Shown: one piece after another, positions 1-7,617 of the stretch
How positions within the stretch are numbered: position 1 is the stretch's first letter
Layout: each line of letters begins with the position of its first letter
Assembly (NCBI RefSeq): GCF_001571365.1
Contig: NZ_BCTQ01000025.1
Coordinates: 1-64,000 of the forward strand
DNA length: 64,000 bases
Direction: 5' to 3'
Origin: Achromobacter denitrificans NBRC 15125
GTDB taxonomy: Bacteria > Pseudomonadota > Gammaproteobacteria > Burkholderiales > Burkholderiaceae_B
The notes under the pieces: generated by a model
What the model saw: the letters and a program-made list of their open reading frames with translations, nothing else
Told to the model about the DNA's origin: nothing
Database searches by the model: none
Program-made: the position numbers and the translations under genes

Positions 1-35
1 TCCGCATCGTAGCGGCGCACCTCGAACACCTCATC
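1..35 (-). pseudogene. Partial duplicate of the 3' end of modC
   Basis: Bases 1-20 are identical to 318-337, and bases 21-35 are identical to 353-367, both inside modC. The copy lacks the 15 bases at 338-352, so it reads as the last modC codons minus five codons, in frame. Similarity fades after base 35. The copy may continue left of the window. It is separated from the intact modC end by the inverted repeat at 97-308, which suggests a repeat-mediated duplication (inference). Confidence 0.6.
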
Positions 36-96
36 GGCCCGCAAGAACGCCGGCGCCAAGCACACGTAACCCATCCGCCGACGCAAGCAGACATTC

Positions 97-308
97 GTAG
101 GATGGGTGGAGCGCGGCAAGCCCTCGGCAAGAACCCCGGGGGCAAACGCGCGTAACCCATCAGGCGGCGGGGGCCGGCTATGGCATCGGGCGGCCGAAGC
201 CGGCATTTGCGCTTGCCACGAAAAGCGGCGGCTGGCGCCGCCTGATGGGTTACGCGCGTTTGATGGTTGGGTTCTTGCTTAAGAACTCTCGCGCTGCACC
301 CATCCTAC
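97..308. repeat. Large imperfect inverted repeat (REP/MITE-like) at the end of modC
   Basis: Arms 97-169 and 236-308 are reverse complements over 73 positions with scattered mismatches. The inner 27 bases (143-169 against 236-262) are perfect. Each arm carries a GTAGGATGGGT motif at its outer edge and GTAACCCATC or its complement inside, resembling the dispersed GGATGGGT...ACCCATC repeats common in proteobacterial intergenic DNA. The modC stop codon (305-307) lies inside the right arm. No transposase or obvious target duplication is visible. As a transcript it would fold into a long hairpin that could end modABC transcription. Confidence 0.7.
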
Positions 309-991
309 ACGCCCACATCCGCATCGTAGCGGCGCACTGTCCCCTCGCGCACCTCGAACACCTCATCCGCCAGGGCGTCGACGTCGGCGGGGTCATGCGT
401 GATCAGCAGCATCGGCACGTCCAATTGCCGCTGCAGCGCGTTGAGCTCCAGCCGCATCTTGCCCCGCAACTGCGCGTCCAGCGCCGAGAACGGCTCGTCC
501 AGCAGCAGGATATCGGGTTGCAGCATGAGCGCCCGCGCCAGCGCCACGCGCTGTTTCTGGCCGCCCGAGATCTCGCTCGGGTAGCTGCCCACGATGGAAC
601 CCAGTTCAAACGCGTCCACCCAGCGCCGCGCCTGCGGGCCGACCTCGCGCCGCGGCGGATTGCGCCAGCCGCGGCGCAGCCCGAACGCGATGTTCTGCGC
701 CACGGTCAGATGGGGAAACAGGGCGTAGTCCTGGAACAGGTAGGCCACGCGGCGCGATTGCGCCGGCAGGCAGACGCCGGCCCGGGCGTCGTACAGCACG
801 CGGCCGTTGATCTCGATATGCCCGGAATCCGGACGCAGCAGGCCCGCCACCGCGCGCAGGGTCAGGCTCTTGCCGGCGCCCGAGGGGCCGAACAGCGCGA
901 TGCGCTTGGCCGACGAATCGAAGGCAACGTCCAGCGTGAAATGCCGGTCGCCGGACACCATCTGCTTGCGCACCTGGATGCTGACGCTCAT
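305..991 (-). CDS. modC: Molybdate ABC transporter ATP-binding protein ModC (short form)
   Basis: This is the ATPase that powers molybdate import through ModB. The start is the ATG at 991, which overlaps the modB stop by four bases (ATGA). The 228-residue protein has Walker A GPSGAGKS at about 35-42, an SGGQKQRVALARA signature near 135, a DEPFSALD Walker B/D-loop and an H-loop histidine in ITHD. Typical ModC is about 350 residues with a C-terminal molybdate-binding MOP domain. That domain is absent, and the stop codon is supplied by the inverted repeat. The protein may be a natural short form or may have lost its tail. Assignment rests on order with modB and modA. Confidence 0.88.
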   Translation of the reverse strand: MSVSIQVRKQMVSGDRHFTLDVAFDSSAKRIALFGPSGAGKSLTLRAVAGLLRPDSGHIEINGRVLYDARAGVCLPAQSRRVAYLFQDYALFPHLTVAQNIAFGLRRGWRNPPRREVGPQARRWVDAFELGSIVGSYPSEISGGQKQRVALARALMLQPDILLLDEPFSALDAQLRGKMRLELNALQRQLDVPMLLITHDPADVDALADEVFEVREGTVRRYDADVGV

Positions 992-1674
992 CGCAGGCCT
1001 CCGTCGCGCCGACCGCCGCCGACCGGCACCAGCCGGCCCGCCAGCAACAGGACCACGATGCAGGTGATCGACGTCACCACCACCAGCATATTGGCGGTGG
1101 CGTCGTCGCCGGCCTGCACGGCCTCGTAGATGGCCACGGACAGGGTCTGGGTGCGTCCGGGCAGGTTGCCGGCGATCATCAGGGTGGCGCCGAATTCGCC
1201 CAGGGCGCGGGCGAACGCGAGCAGCACGCCCGCAGCGATGCCGCGCGCGGCCAGCGGGAGGGTCACGCGGAAGAACACGCCGGCCTCGCAGACGCCGAGC
1301 ACGCGGGCCGCGTTCTCCAGCTGGCCATCGACGTTCTCGAAGGCGGCGCGGGCGGATTTGAATACCAGCGGAAACGCCACCACGGAGGCGGCGATCACCG
1401 CGCCCTGCCAGGTGAACACCAGTTCGATGCCCCAGCCGGCCAGCGTTTCGCCGATGATGCCGCGGCGGCCCAGCAATACCAGCAGGTAATAGCCCAGCAC
1501 GGTGGGCGGCAGCACCAGCGGCAAAGTGAGAATGGCGTCGAGCAGGTCGCGGCCCGGCCAGCGCCAGCGCGACAATGCGTATGCCGCGGCCGTGCCGGAC
1601 ACGGTGGCGAGCAGCGTTGCCCAGCCTGCCACTTTCAGGGAAAGCAGCAGGGGGACCCAAACCGGATCACTCAT
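988..1674 (-). CDS. modB: Molybdate ABC transporter permease ModB
   Basis: This is the inner-membrane channel subunit of the molybdate importer. The 228 residues are mostly hydrophobic with about five to six membrane segments. The cytoplasmic EAA loop that contacts the ATPase is visible as ENAARVLGVCEAGVFFRVTLP around residues 120-140, followed by RALGEFGATLMIAGN, which is typical of ModB/CysT permeases. The length matches the ModB family. It lies between modA (23 bp upstream) and modC (4-base overlap), so the three genes form one transcript. A sulfate-type permease is excluded mainly by the neighbouring ModA. Confidence 0.9.
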   Translation of the reverse strand: MSDPVWVPLLLSLKVAGWATLLATVSGTAAAYALSRWRWPGRDLLDAILTLPLVLPPTVLGYYLLVLLGRRGIIGETLAGWGIELVFTWQGAVIAASVVAFPLVFKSARAAFENVDGQLENAARVLGVCEAGVFFRVTLPLAARGIAAGVLLAFARALGEFGATLMIAGNLPGRTQTLSVAIYEAVQAGDDATANMLVVVTSITCIVVLLLAGRLVPVGGGRRDGGLR

Positions 1675-1697
1675 CGACGCCTACGATTCAACAGGTC

Positions 1698-2456
1698 TCA
1701 GGGCTTCTGGAAGCCGTAGCGCGACAGTATCGCCTGGCCGGCGGGAGACATCACGTAGGCCACGAAGCTTTCGGCTTCCTTGGCGGCCGCTTCGCGCGTG
1801 GTAACGGCGATGGGATAGGTCACAGGCGTTTGCGACGGCACGCGCACGGCCACCTTGACCTTGTCGGCCATGATGGCCGCGTCGGTGGCGAACACGAAGC
1901 CCGCGTCCACTTCGCCGCGCGCCACGTAGTCCAGGCTCTGCCGCACGTTCTGGGCCAGCACGCTCTTGGCCTGCACGGCATCCCACAGGCCCGCCGCCTG
2001 CAAGGCGCCCTGCGTGTAGCGGCCCACCGGCACCGACGCCGGATTGCCGTAGGCGATGCGCTTCACATCCTCGCGCGTCAGGTCCTTGAGCGCGGTGATG
2101 TTCGCCTTGCTGTCGGCCGGGACGATCAGCACGATCTGGTTGGCGGCGAAGTCCACGCGGGAGGCCGGCTTCACCGCCTTTTCCTCGACCGCCTTGTCCA
2201 TGGCCTTCTGGTCGGCCGAAGCGAAGACGTCGGCGGGCGCGCCCTTGACGATCTGCTGAAGCAGCACGTCGGAGGCGCCGAAGTTCAGGATCACCTTGGT
2301 GCCGGCGTGCGCTTGCTCGTAGCCCTGGGCCACTTCCTTGAAGGCGTTGGTCAGGCTGGCGGCTGCCGACACCACCAGGTCGCCGGCGTGGGCGGCGCCG
2401 CCCCAGGCGGCGGCCAGGACCAAGGAAAGCGCCGCGATCGGACGTTTGCGGAACAT
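1698..2456 (-). CDS. modA: Molybdate-binding periplasmic protein ModA
   Basis: This periplasmic receptor captures molybdate (or tungstate) for ModBC. The start is the ATG at 2456, preceded by a GGGAGA ribosome site. An earlier in-frame ATG would place the candidate operator inside the gene. The protein has a signal peptide with a cleavage site after AHA (about residue 25), then the ModA-type opening VVSAAASLTNAFKEVAQGYE and a VILNFGASDVLLQQI segment. Its length, 252 residues, is normal for ModA. It is the first gene of modABC, and a candidate ModE box stands 34 bp upstream. Confidence 0.92.
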   Translation of the reverse strand: MFRKRPIAALSLVLAAAWGGAAHAGDLVVSAAASLTNAFKEVAQGYEQAHAGTKVILNFGASDVLLQQIVKGAPADVFASADQKAMDKAVEEKAVKPASRVDFAANQIVLIVPADSKANITALKDLTREDVKRIAYGNPASVPVGRYTQGALQAAGLWDAVQAKSVLAQNVRQSLDYVARGEVDAGFVFATDAAIMADKVKVAVRVPSQTPVTYPIAVTTREAAAKEAESFVAYVMSPAGQAILSRYGFQKP

Positions 2457-2489
2457 GATTTTCTCCCTACGGAATCGGTGTGTCGGTAA

Positions 2490-2513
2490 CGAAATATATA
2501 TAGGTATATAACG
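2490..2513. promoter_or_regulatory. Candidate ModE box upstream of modA
   Basis: The 24-bp element is CGAAATATA, six bases, TATATAACG. The right half is a perfect TATATAACG and the left half differs from its mirror image at two positions. From memory, proteobacterial ModE boxes are TATATAACG-type inverted repeats with about six central bases. It sits 34 bp before the modA start, where a repressor would cover the promoter. No modE gene is in the window. Confidence 0.6.
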
Positions 2514-2568
2514 CCCGTCAATTTGACCGGACCGGGAGGCATTGAGGAATATCAAGAAGCGGCGGCGC

Positions 2569-2919
2569 TCAGCCGCGCTCTACGGTGGTGACGCGGACCG
2601 ATTCCGGCGCCAGCCGCGCCCGCAGCCGCTCCAGCGCGAGCTCCGGACGGGCCGCGCCGCACATGAAGATGTCCAGCGCCGCGTAGCGGTGCTCGGGCCA
2701 GGAATGGATGCTGATGTGGGATTCGCTCAGCATGACCACGCCGGTGACGCCGGCGCCGGCGCCGAAATGATGGAAATGGGCGCTCAGCACGCGCGCGCCC
2801 GCGGCCTGCGCGGCCTCGACCATTCCGCGCTCCAGCGCCTGCGGATCGGCGAGCAGGTCCGCCCGCACGCCGCTGAAGTCGGCCAGCAGGTGGCGGCCGG
2901 TCGTGGCGTGCGCGGTCAC
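2569..2919 (-). CDS. speD: S-adenosylmethionine decarboxylase proenzyme (SpeD)
   Basis: This pyruvoyl enzyme makes decarboxylated S-adenosylmethionine, the aminopropyl donor for spermidine. The bacterial small SpeD signature is clear: SESHISIHSWPEH contains the Glu-Ser self-cleavage site that creates the pyruvoyl group, followed by the conserved cysteine in DIFMCG. The opening GRHLLADFSG is also typical. I chose the GTG at 2919 because it overlaps the preceding small gene's stop as GTGA. An ATG at 2943 would add eight residues read from the Gly-rich gene's overlap. At about 116 residues it fits the family. It is the last gene of a five-gene leftward operon whose divergent partner encodes a spermidine synthase-like protein. 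Confidence 0.92.
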   Translation of the reverse strand: MTAHATTGRHLLADFSGVRADLLADPQALERGMVEAAQAAGARVLSAHFHHFGAGAGVTGVVMLSESHISIHSWPEHRYAALDIFMCGAARPELALERLRARLAPESVRVTTVERG

Positions 2920-3080
2920 TTGTGGGACCCGCCCGACGACCATCCCGAGCCGCCGGAGCTGCCGCCCCAGCTGCTGCCGCCGCCGCTGCCGCCGCTGACG
3001 AAGCCGCCGCCCGTGGAACTCGCGCCCGTGGCGGCCAGCACGACCACCACGGCATAGATGGCATACAGGAGCTTGCCCAT
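2916..3080 (-). CDS. Small Gly/Ser-rich membrane peptide, unknown function
   Basis: This 54-residue gene runs from the ATG at 3080 to the TGA at 2916. It has one hydrophobic segment (LLYAIYAVVVVLAATGA, about residues 4-20) followed by a low-complexity Gly/Ser tail with Trp (GGSGGGSSWGGSSGGSGW) ending in SHK. It starts 4 bp after the DUF4178 gene and its stop overlaps the speD GTG start, so it sits exactly in an operon slot with translational coupling on one side. I do not recognise a family. The anchor-plus-flexible-tail layout suggests a small membrane-associated partner of the cluster (inference). Confidence 0.65.
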   Translation of the reverse strand: MGKLLYAIYAVVVVLAATGASSTGGGFVSGGSGGGSSWGGSSGGSGWSSGGSHK

Positions 3081-3084
3081 CGCC

Positions 3085-4554
3085 CTATTCGTCCTTGCCG
3101 GAAAATTTGTCCGCCAGCGTGGCGGGGAACCAGAGGAACGCCATGCCGATCAGAATGGGGATGAAGCGTCCGCTGAAGATATTGCCCAGGTTCAGGAAGC
3201 CCAGCGCGATCATCGCCGTCCAGGCCCACTTGCGGTAGCCGCCGCCCTGGCCGCCGCGCGGCATGGCTTTCTGCTTGGCCAGTTCGGGGTCGCCGAACCA
3301 CTCGGCCAGCTGCGCCGGCGCCACCGGGCCCGACGCCGACCAGCCCAGCTCGGTGTCGCTCAGTTCGCGGGTCAGCTTGAGGTTGCCGGCCTTGTAGTCG
3401 GTGATCTTGGTGCTGTCGCCCGCCTTCACGCGCCAGTTGAAGGCGCCCAGCGCCAGTTCGACGCGCGAGGTGTAGTCGTACAGCTTGTGGTACAGCTTGG
3501 AGCGCCAGCGCACGCTGGTCGCGTTGTTATGGCTGGGCCAGGCGTCGCAGACCTGCACCCGCTCCCAGCCTTCGTCCGACTCCACCAGCCAGAGAAAGCC
3601 CTTGGCCGGGTTGAACAACAGGTACTCGATCCAGTCCGAGGGTTCCTCGGGATCCGGGTCGGCGCATTTCATCAGGCCGATGAGCGTGTAGGCGGCGCCC
3701 TCGATCCGGGCCTGCGCGCCCAGCGCCAGCGTGGTCTTGATCGCCTTGACCTTGCGGGCCTTTTCGATGACCTCGGCCGTGGGGCCCGAGCAATCCACCG
3801 CCGCCGCGCACGAGGGGCAGACCACCTGCGTGGCCATGGCGGCCACGAAGCTTATCGGGCCGCCGCAATTGGGGCAGGCCAGCGCCTTGATCTGGCCGCG
3901 GAAACGGCCCGCGGTTTCCTCCACCTGCTCGGCGCTGCGCAGGGAGGCCGCCTGCATGGCGGACAGATCGAAGGCCTTGCCGATGTAGAGCTCGGGATCG
4001 GGGCCGTCGGAAAAGTCCAGCGTCAGGAACGCGTCCAGGCTGCGGAAGTCCGCCACCTTCGCCTGCCAGCCGTCGCCGGGAACGAAGGGCAGTTCGCCCT
4101 GCGCCCCGCCGGCCTGGCTGATCCGCACGTCGGCCGCGGTGAAGCGCTGGCCGTCCAGCTTCAGTTCGTCGCCCGGCGCGATGTCCTCGAACGCGGGCAT
4201 GCCCTGCGCGGCCTTGACCTTGCGGCGCCGGGTGACGGCATACTGGCCGGACGCATCGGACAGCCAGCCGTCGGAACCGTCCTCGAACCACAGGTACCAC
4301 TCGTTCCAGAAGCCTTCGCCGTAGCGCAGCTGGAAGCGGCCGATGACGTCGAAGCGCTTGCCTTCGTGTTTGCCCGCCGCGCCCAGGCACAGGGGCGAAT
4401 AGTCTTCCAGGACGTCGGCCATCTCGCCGATGCGTCGGACCGAGTCCGCGTCCTTGAGCAAGGTGCTGCGGCAGGCGCCGCAGACCGCCATCACGGAGGC
4501 CGTGGACGTGAACTTGACGGGAGCGCCGCACTGCGGACACAAAACCTGTTGCAT
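3085..4554 (-). CDS. DUF4178 protein with two zinc ribbons and C-terminal membrane segments
   Basis: The protein has 489 residues. Two treble-clef-like zinc ribbons are visible: CPQCG...CGAC at residues 6-28 and CPNCGG...CPSC near 225-247. Each is followed by a beta-rich segment with WNEWYLWFEDGSDGWL or DWIEYLLFNPAKGFLWLVE, the pattern I associate with DUF4178. The C terminus has two hydrophobic segments (about 445-480) that would anchor it in the inner membrane. The family has no settled biochemistry but recurs with polyamine genes, SPFH and DUF350 proteins. It is separated from the SPFH gene by 15 bp and from the Gly-rich gene by 4 bp, so they are co-transcribed. Confidence 0.85.
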   Translation of the reverse strand: MQQVLCPQCGAPVKFTSTASVMAVCGACRSTLLKDADSVRRIGEMADVLEDYSPLCLGAAGKHEGKRFDVIGRFQLRYGEGFWNEWYLWFEDGSDGWLSDASGQYAVTRRRKVKAAQGMPAFEDIAPGDELKLDGQRFTAADVRISQAGGAQGELPFVPGDGWQAKVADFRSLDAFLTLDFSDGPDPELYIGKAFDLSAMQAASLRSAEQVEETAGRFRGQIKALACPNCGGPISFVAAMATQVVCPSCAAAVDCSGPTAEVIEKARKVKAIKTTLALGAQARIEGAAYTLIGLMKCADPDPEEPSDWIEYLLFNPAKGFLWLVESDEGWERVQVCDAWPSHNNATSVRWRSKLYHKLYDYTSRVELALGAFNWRVKAGDSTKITDYKAGNLKLTRELSDTELGWSASGPVAPAQLAEWFGDPELAKQKAMPRGGQGGGYRKWAWTAMIALGFLNLGNIFSGRFIPILIGMAFLWFPATLADKFSGKDE

Positions 4555-4569
4555 TAGGGGCGGTTCACG

Positions 4570-5586
4570 CTAGTTGGTGAGTTTCTTCAGCACTTCGGCC
4601 TTGGCCGCGTCGTAGTCGGCGGCCGTGATCAAGCCCTTGTCGAGCAAGTCCTTGAGCTGCTGCAGGCGCTGCACCGGATCGGCGCCCGCGGCGGCGGGCT
4701 GGGCGGCCGGCTGGGCCGGCTGGCCCTGCGCCGCGCCCAGCCCTTGCGCCATGGTCTGCCCCAGCGCCGCGCCCGCCGCCAGGCCCGCGCCGATGCCGGC
4801 GATGCCGCCTTCGTTCTGGGCCGCCAGCGGGATCGAGGTTGCGGTCTGGTACTGGGTGAACTTGCCCAGGTCCCCCGCCATGCCCATCGAGATCCGCGTG
4901 TCCAGCGCCTTCTGCAGTTCTTCCGGCAGCGAGACGTTCTCCACCGTGAAGTTGTCCAGCCGGACGCCATAGCGCTCGAACACCGGCCCGAGCTGCTCGC
5001 CGATGCTCTGCGACATCAGCCCCTGGTTGCCGGCGATGTCCAGGAACGGCACCTTGGAGCCGCCCAGCGCGGTGGTCATGGCCGCGACCACCATATTGCG
5101 CAGCTGCGCCTCCAGGTCGTCGACGGTGTATTCGTCGCGCGTGCCGCTGACTTCGCGGTAGAACTTGCCCGGATCGGAGATCTGGTACGAATACACGCCG
5201 AAGGCGCGCAGCCGCACCATGCCGAATTCGCTGTCGCGCAGCGTGACCGGCTGCGCCGTGCCCCAGCGCCGCCCCAGCTGCAGGCGCGTGCTGAAGAAGA
5301 TGACGTCCGACTTGAAGGGGGATTCGAACAGCTTGTCCCAATTCTTCAGGTAAGTCAGGATCGGCAGCGTCTGCGTGGTGAGCTTGTACATGCCGGGGCC
5401 GAACACGTCGGCCACCTTGCCTTCGTTGACGAACACCGCCATCTGCGATTCGCGCACCGTCAGGCTGGCGCCGTACTGGATTTCGAAATCCTGCATCGGA
5501 TGGCGCCAGGCGAGCACGCCGTCGCGATCCTCGTTCCATTGCAGGATGTCGATGAACTGCTTGCGGATGAATGAACCGAGACTCAT
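4570..5586 (-). CDS. SPFH/band-7-like protein with C-terminal SHOCT domain
   Basis: This 338-residue protein resembles the virion-core/YdjI-type SPFH proteins that assemble on membranes. Residues about 30-240 form the SPFH-like region (SLTVRESQMAVFVNEGKVADVFGPG, LRAFGVYSYQI, VSLPEELQKALD). A Gly/Ala-rich stretch follows (about 255-300) and then a SHOCT motif, RLQQLKDLLDKGLITAADYDAAKAEVL, at the end. There is no clear signal peptide. In the operon it follows the DUF350 gene by 43 bp and precedes DUF4178. The likely role is a membrane scaffold for the cluster (inference); the sequence does not show an enzymatic site. Confidence 0.85.
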   Translation of the reverse strand: MSLGSFIRKQFIDILQWNEDRDGVLAWRHPMQDFEIQYGASLTVRESQMAVFVNEGKVADVFGPGMYKLTTQTLPILTYLKNWDKLFESPFKSDVIFFSTRLQLGRRWGTAQPVTLRDSEFGMVRLRAFGVYSYQISDPGKFYREVSGTRDEYTVDDLEAQLRNMVVAAMTTALGGSKVPFLDIAGNQGLMSQSIGEQLGPVFERYGVRLDNFTVENVSLPEELQKALDTRISMGMAGDLGKFTQYQTATSIPLAAQNEGGIAGIGAGLAAGAALGQTMAQGLGAAQGQPAQPAAQPAAAGADPVQRLQQLKDLLDKGLITAADYDAAKAEVLKKLTN

Positions 5587-5629
5587 GGAAATTCCTCCTG
5601 TCGGATCGGAGTCGGCGCGCCTGCCGGGA

Positions 5630-6028
5630 TCAGGTCAGGCAGGCGGCGTTGACGATGCCGGCGGCGATCGAGATCGAGCCGATCAGGCCGCCCATGGCGA
5701 TGTTGTTTTCCTCGATGGCGTCGTTCATGCCGTGGATGGCGCGCGCCACGACCACGTACACGATGATCTGGACCAGCATGGCGGCCAGGCCCCACACGAG
5801 GAACATGGCGAAGCTGGCGTGCACCGCGATGCTGGAGCACAAGGTGAAGCTGAAGCCCACCAGCGCGCCGCCGTAGGACAGCATGGCGGCGATGTTGCCT
5901 TCGCGGATGAGCTCGAATTCCCGGTAGCGCGTGACGGCGGTATAGACCGCGGTGAAGACGCCCAGCATGGCGAGCGCCGACGCCATATAGATCAGATAAG
6001 TCACCGCCGGATGCATCGCTTCTCCCAT
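5630..6028 (-). CDS. DUF350 (YjfL-like) inner-membrane protein
   Basis: This 132-residue protein has four predicted membrane segments (about 9-28, 48-68, 74-96 and 110-131). The loops EFELIREGNIAAMLSYGGALVGF and HGMNDAIEENNIAMGGLIGSISIAAGI match the internal repeat of DUF350 proteins such as YjfL. Start codons at 6028 and 6016 are both possible. It is the first gene of the leftward operon and lies 77 bp from the divergent spermidine synthase gene, sharing the palindromic promoter region at 6048-6079. Function is unknown in the family, which recurs beside spermidine and glutathionylspermidine-type enzymes. Confidence 0.88.
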   Translation of the reverse strand: MGEAMHPAVTYLIYMASALAMLGVFTAVYTAVTRYREFELIREGNIAAMLSYGGALVGFSFTLCSSIAVHASFAMFLVWGLAAMLVQIIVYVVVARAIHGMNDAIEENNIAMGGLIGSISIAAGIVNAACLT

Positions 6029-6047
6029 AGCCAGGCTCCTGATTGCG

Positions 6048-6079
6048 CGCAGTATATACGCCGCCTTCGATATACTGCG
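6048..6079. promoter_or_regulatory. Symmetric divergent promoter/operator palindrome
   Basis: A perfect 10-bp inverted repeat, CGCAGTATAT, a 12-bp spacer, then ATATACTGCG, sits midway between the divergent DUF350 and spermidine synthase genes. Each arm contains TATACT reading outward on its own strand, a good -10 hexamer, so the element could be two overlapping mirror-image promoters, a dimeric repressor site, or both. It lies 27-58 bp before the rightward ATG and 20-51 bp before the leftward one. No regulator gene is adjacent. Confidence 0.6.
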
Positions 6080-6105
6080 AACGCATTTTTCGTGTCGGAC
6101 ACTCC

Positions 6106-7617
6106 ATGCGCGACCGCGTTCTCATCCTCTCGGTATTGATCGTCGCCTCCTGCGGTTTGGGCTATGAGCTCATCAGCAGCGCGCTCGCCAGCTATTTGCT
6201 GGGGGATTCCATCCTCCAGTTCTCGTCCGTCATCGGCTGCTATCTGTTCGCCATGGGCATCGGATCGTGGTTGTCAAAATATGTAAAAGACGAAGACGTT
6301 TTGAATCGCTTCATCGACGTGGAGCTGCTGGTCGCGCTGCTGGGCGGCGTGTCGGCCGCGGTGCTGTTCCTCGTCTTCGCGTGGCTCTCGGCGCCTTTCC
6401 GCGCCGCCCTCTACGTGGGAGTCTTCATCATCGGCCTGATGGTCGGCATGGAGATTCCGCTGGTGATGCGCGTATTCAACCAGCGCAAGGCCGAATTCCG
6501 CGAAATCGTCAGTCGCGTGCTGACCTTCGACTACCTGGGCGCGCTGGCCGTATCGCTGGTGTTCCCCCTGCTGCTCGCGCCCAAGCTGGGGCTGCTGCGC
6601 ACCAGCTTCCTGTTCGGCATCCTGAACGCCAGCGTGGCGCTGTGGACCACCTGGCTGTTCCGCGCCGAGGTGCGCCGGCCCGGCGAACGCGCCATCCGCG
6701 CCTGCGTGGTGATCGGGCTGCTGGGCCTGGGCTTCCTGTATTCCGGCAGCATGACGGCCTGGGCGGAAAAGGGCCTGTACGGCGACGAAGTCGTGCATGC
6801 CGAGACCACGCCGTACCAGCGCCTCGTGGTGACGCGCTGGCACGACGACCTGCGCCTGTACATCAACGGCAACCTGCAATTCTCCTCGCGCGACGAGCAC
6901 CGCTACCACGAGTCGCTGGTGCATCCCGGCCTGCAGGCCCTGCCCTGGGCGCGCAACGTGCTGGTGCTGGGCGGCGGCGACGGCCTGGCGGTGCGCGAGG
7001 TGCTGAAGCACAAGCAGGTGGAGCGCGTGACGCTGGTGGACCTGGACCCGGCCATGACCGGCCTGTTCTCCCGCTCCGAACCGCTGACGCGGCTGAACGG
7101 CGGGTCCCTGAAGGACCCGCGCGTCACCGTCATCAACGACGACGCCGGCCGCTGGCTGGAAACCCACGCCGAGGTCTACGACTTCATCGTCGTGGACTTC
7201 CCCGACCCCTCCAACTTCGGCCTGGGCCGCCTGTACTCGGTGCCCGTCTACCACCTGATGGCGCGCCACCTGGCGGAAAACGGCTACCTGGTCGTGCAGT
7301 CCACCTCGCCCTATTTCGCGCCGCGCTCCTTCTGGAGCGTGGACGCCACCCTCAAGGAAGCCGGCCTGAACACCTGGCCCTACCACGCCTACGTGCCTTC
7401 CTTCGGCGACTGGGGCTTCATCCTGGCGGGCAAGCGCAAGGACTACGCGCCCCCCACAGCCATCACCGTGAACACGCGCTACCTGGATCCCGCGACGATG
7501 CGCGAGCTGTTCCACTTCCCGGCCGACATGCCGGCGCTCGCGATGCCGCCCAACCGCTTGAATGAGCAGTCGCTCGTGCGTTACTTCGACGAGGACTGGC
7601 GCCAGGTCATCCGCTGA
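6106..7617 (+). CDS. Membrane-fused spermidine synthase-like aminopropyltransferase
   Basis: Residues 1 to about 210 form a multi-pass membrane domain of roughly six or seven hydrophobic segments, beginning with VLILSVLIVASCGLGYELISS. Residues about 230-490 are a spermidine synthase domain with the nucleotide motif GGGDG at 289-293, VDLDPA for the ribose, and VVDFPDPSNFGLGRLYS holding the putative catalytic aspartate. The start is the ATG at 6106; upstream in-frame codons fall in the promoter palindrome. At 503 residues it is about twice the size of SpeE but normal for the membrane-fused class. SpeD, which makes its co-substrate, is in the divergent operon. It overlaps the next gene by one base. 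Confidence 0.88.
   Translation: MRDRVLILSVLIVASCGLGYELISSALASYLLGDSILQFSSVIGCYLFAMGIGSWLSKYVKDEDVLNRFIDVELLVALLGGVSAAVLFLVFAWLSAPFRAALYVGVFIIGLMVGMEIPLVMRVFNQRKAEFREIVSRVLTFDYLGALAVSLVFPLLLAPKLGLLRTSFLFGILNASVALWTTWLFRAEVRRPGERAIRACVVIGLLGLGFLYSGSMTAWAEKGLYGDEVVHAETTPYQRLVVTRWHDDLRLYINGNLQFSSRDEHRYHESLVHPGLQALPWARNVLVLGGGDGLAVREVLKHKQVERVTLVDLDPAMTGLFSRSEPLTRLNGGSLKDPRVTVINDDAGRWLETHAEVYDFIVVDFPDPSNFGLGRLYSVPVYHLMARHLAENGYLVVQSTSPYFAPRSFWSVDATLKEAGLNTWPYHAYVPSFGDWGFILAGKRKDYAPPTAITVNTRYLDPATMRELFHFPADMPALAMPPNRLNEQSLVRYFDEDWRQVIR

Noticed and set aside
97-308. A CRISPR-like or transposon remnant
   Set aside because: There are only two arms, in inverted orientation, with no regular spacers, transposase or target duplication; it fits a REP/MITE-like repeat better.
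305-1660. A single 451-codon frame covering modC and part of modB
   Set aside because: The first half is a different frame of modB with Arg/Gly-rich shadow sequence. ModC proper begins at 991 and overlaps the modB stop.
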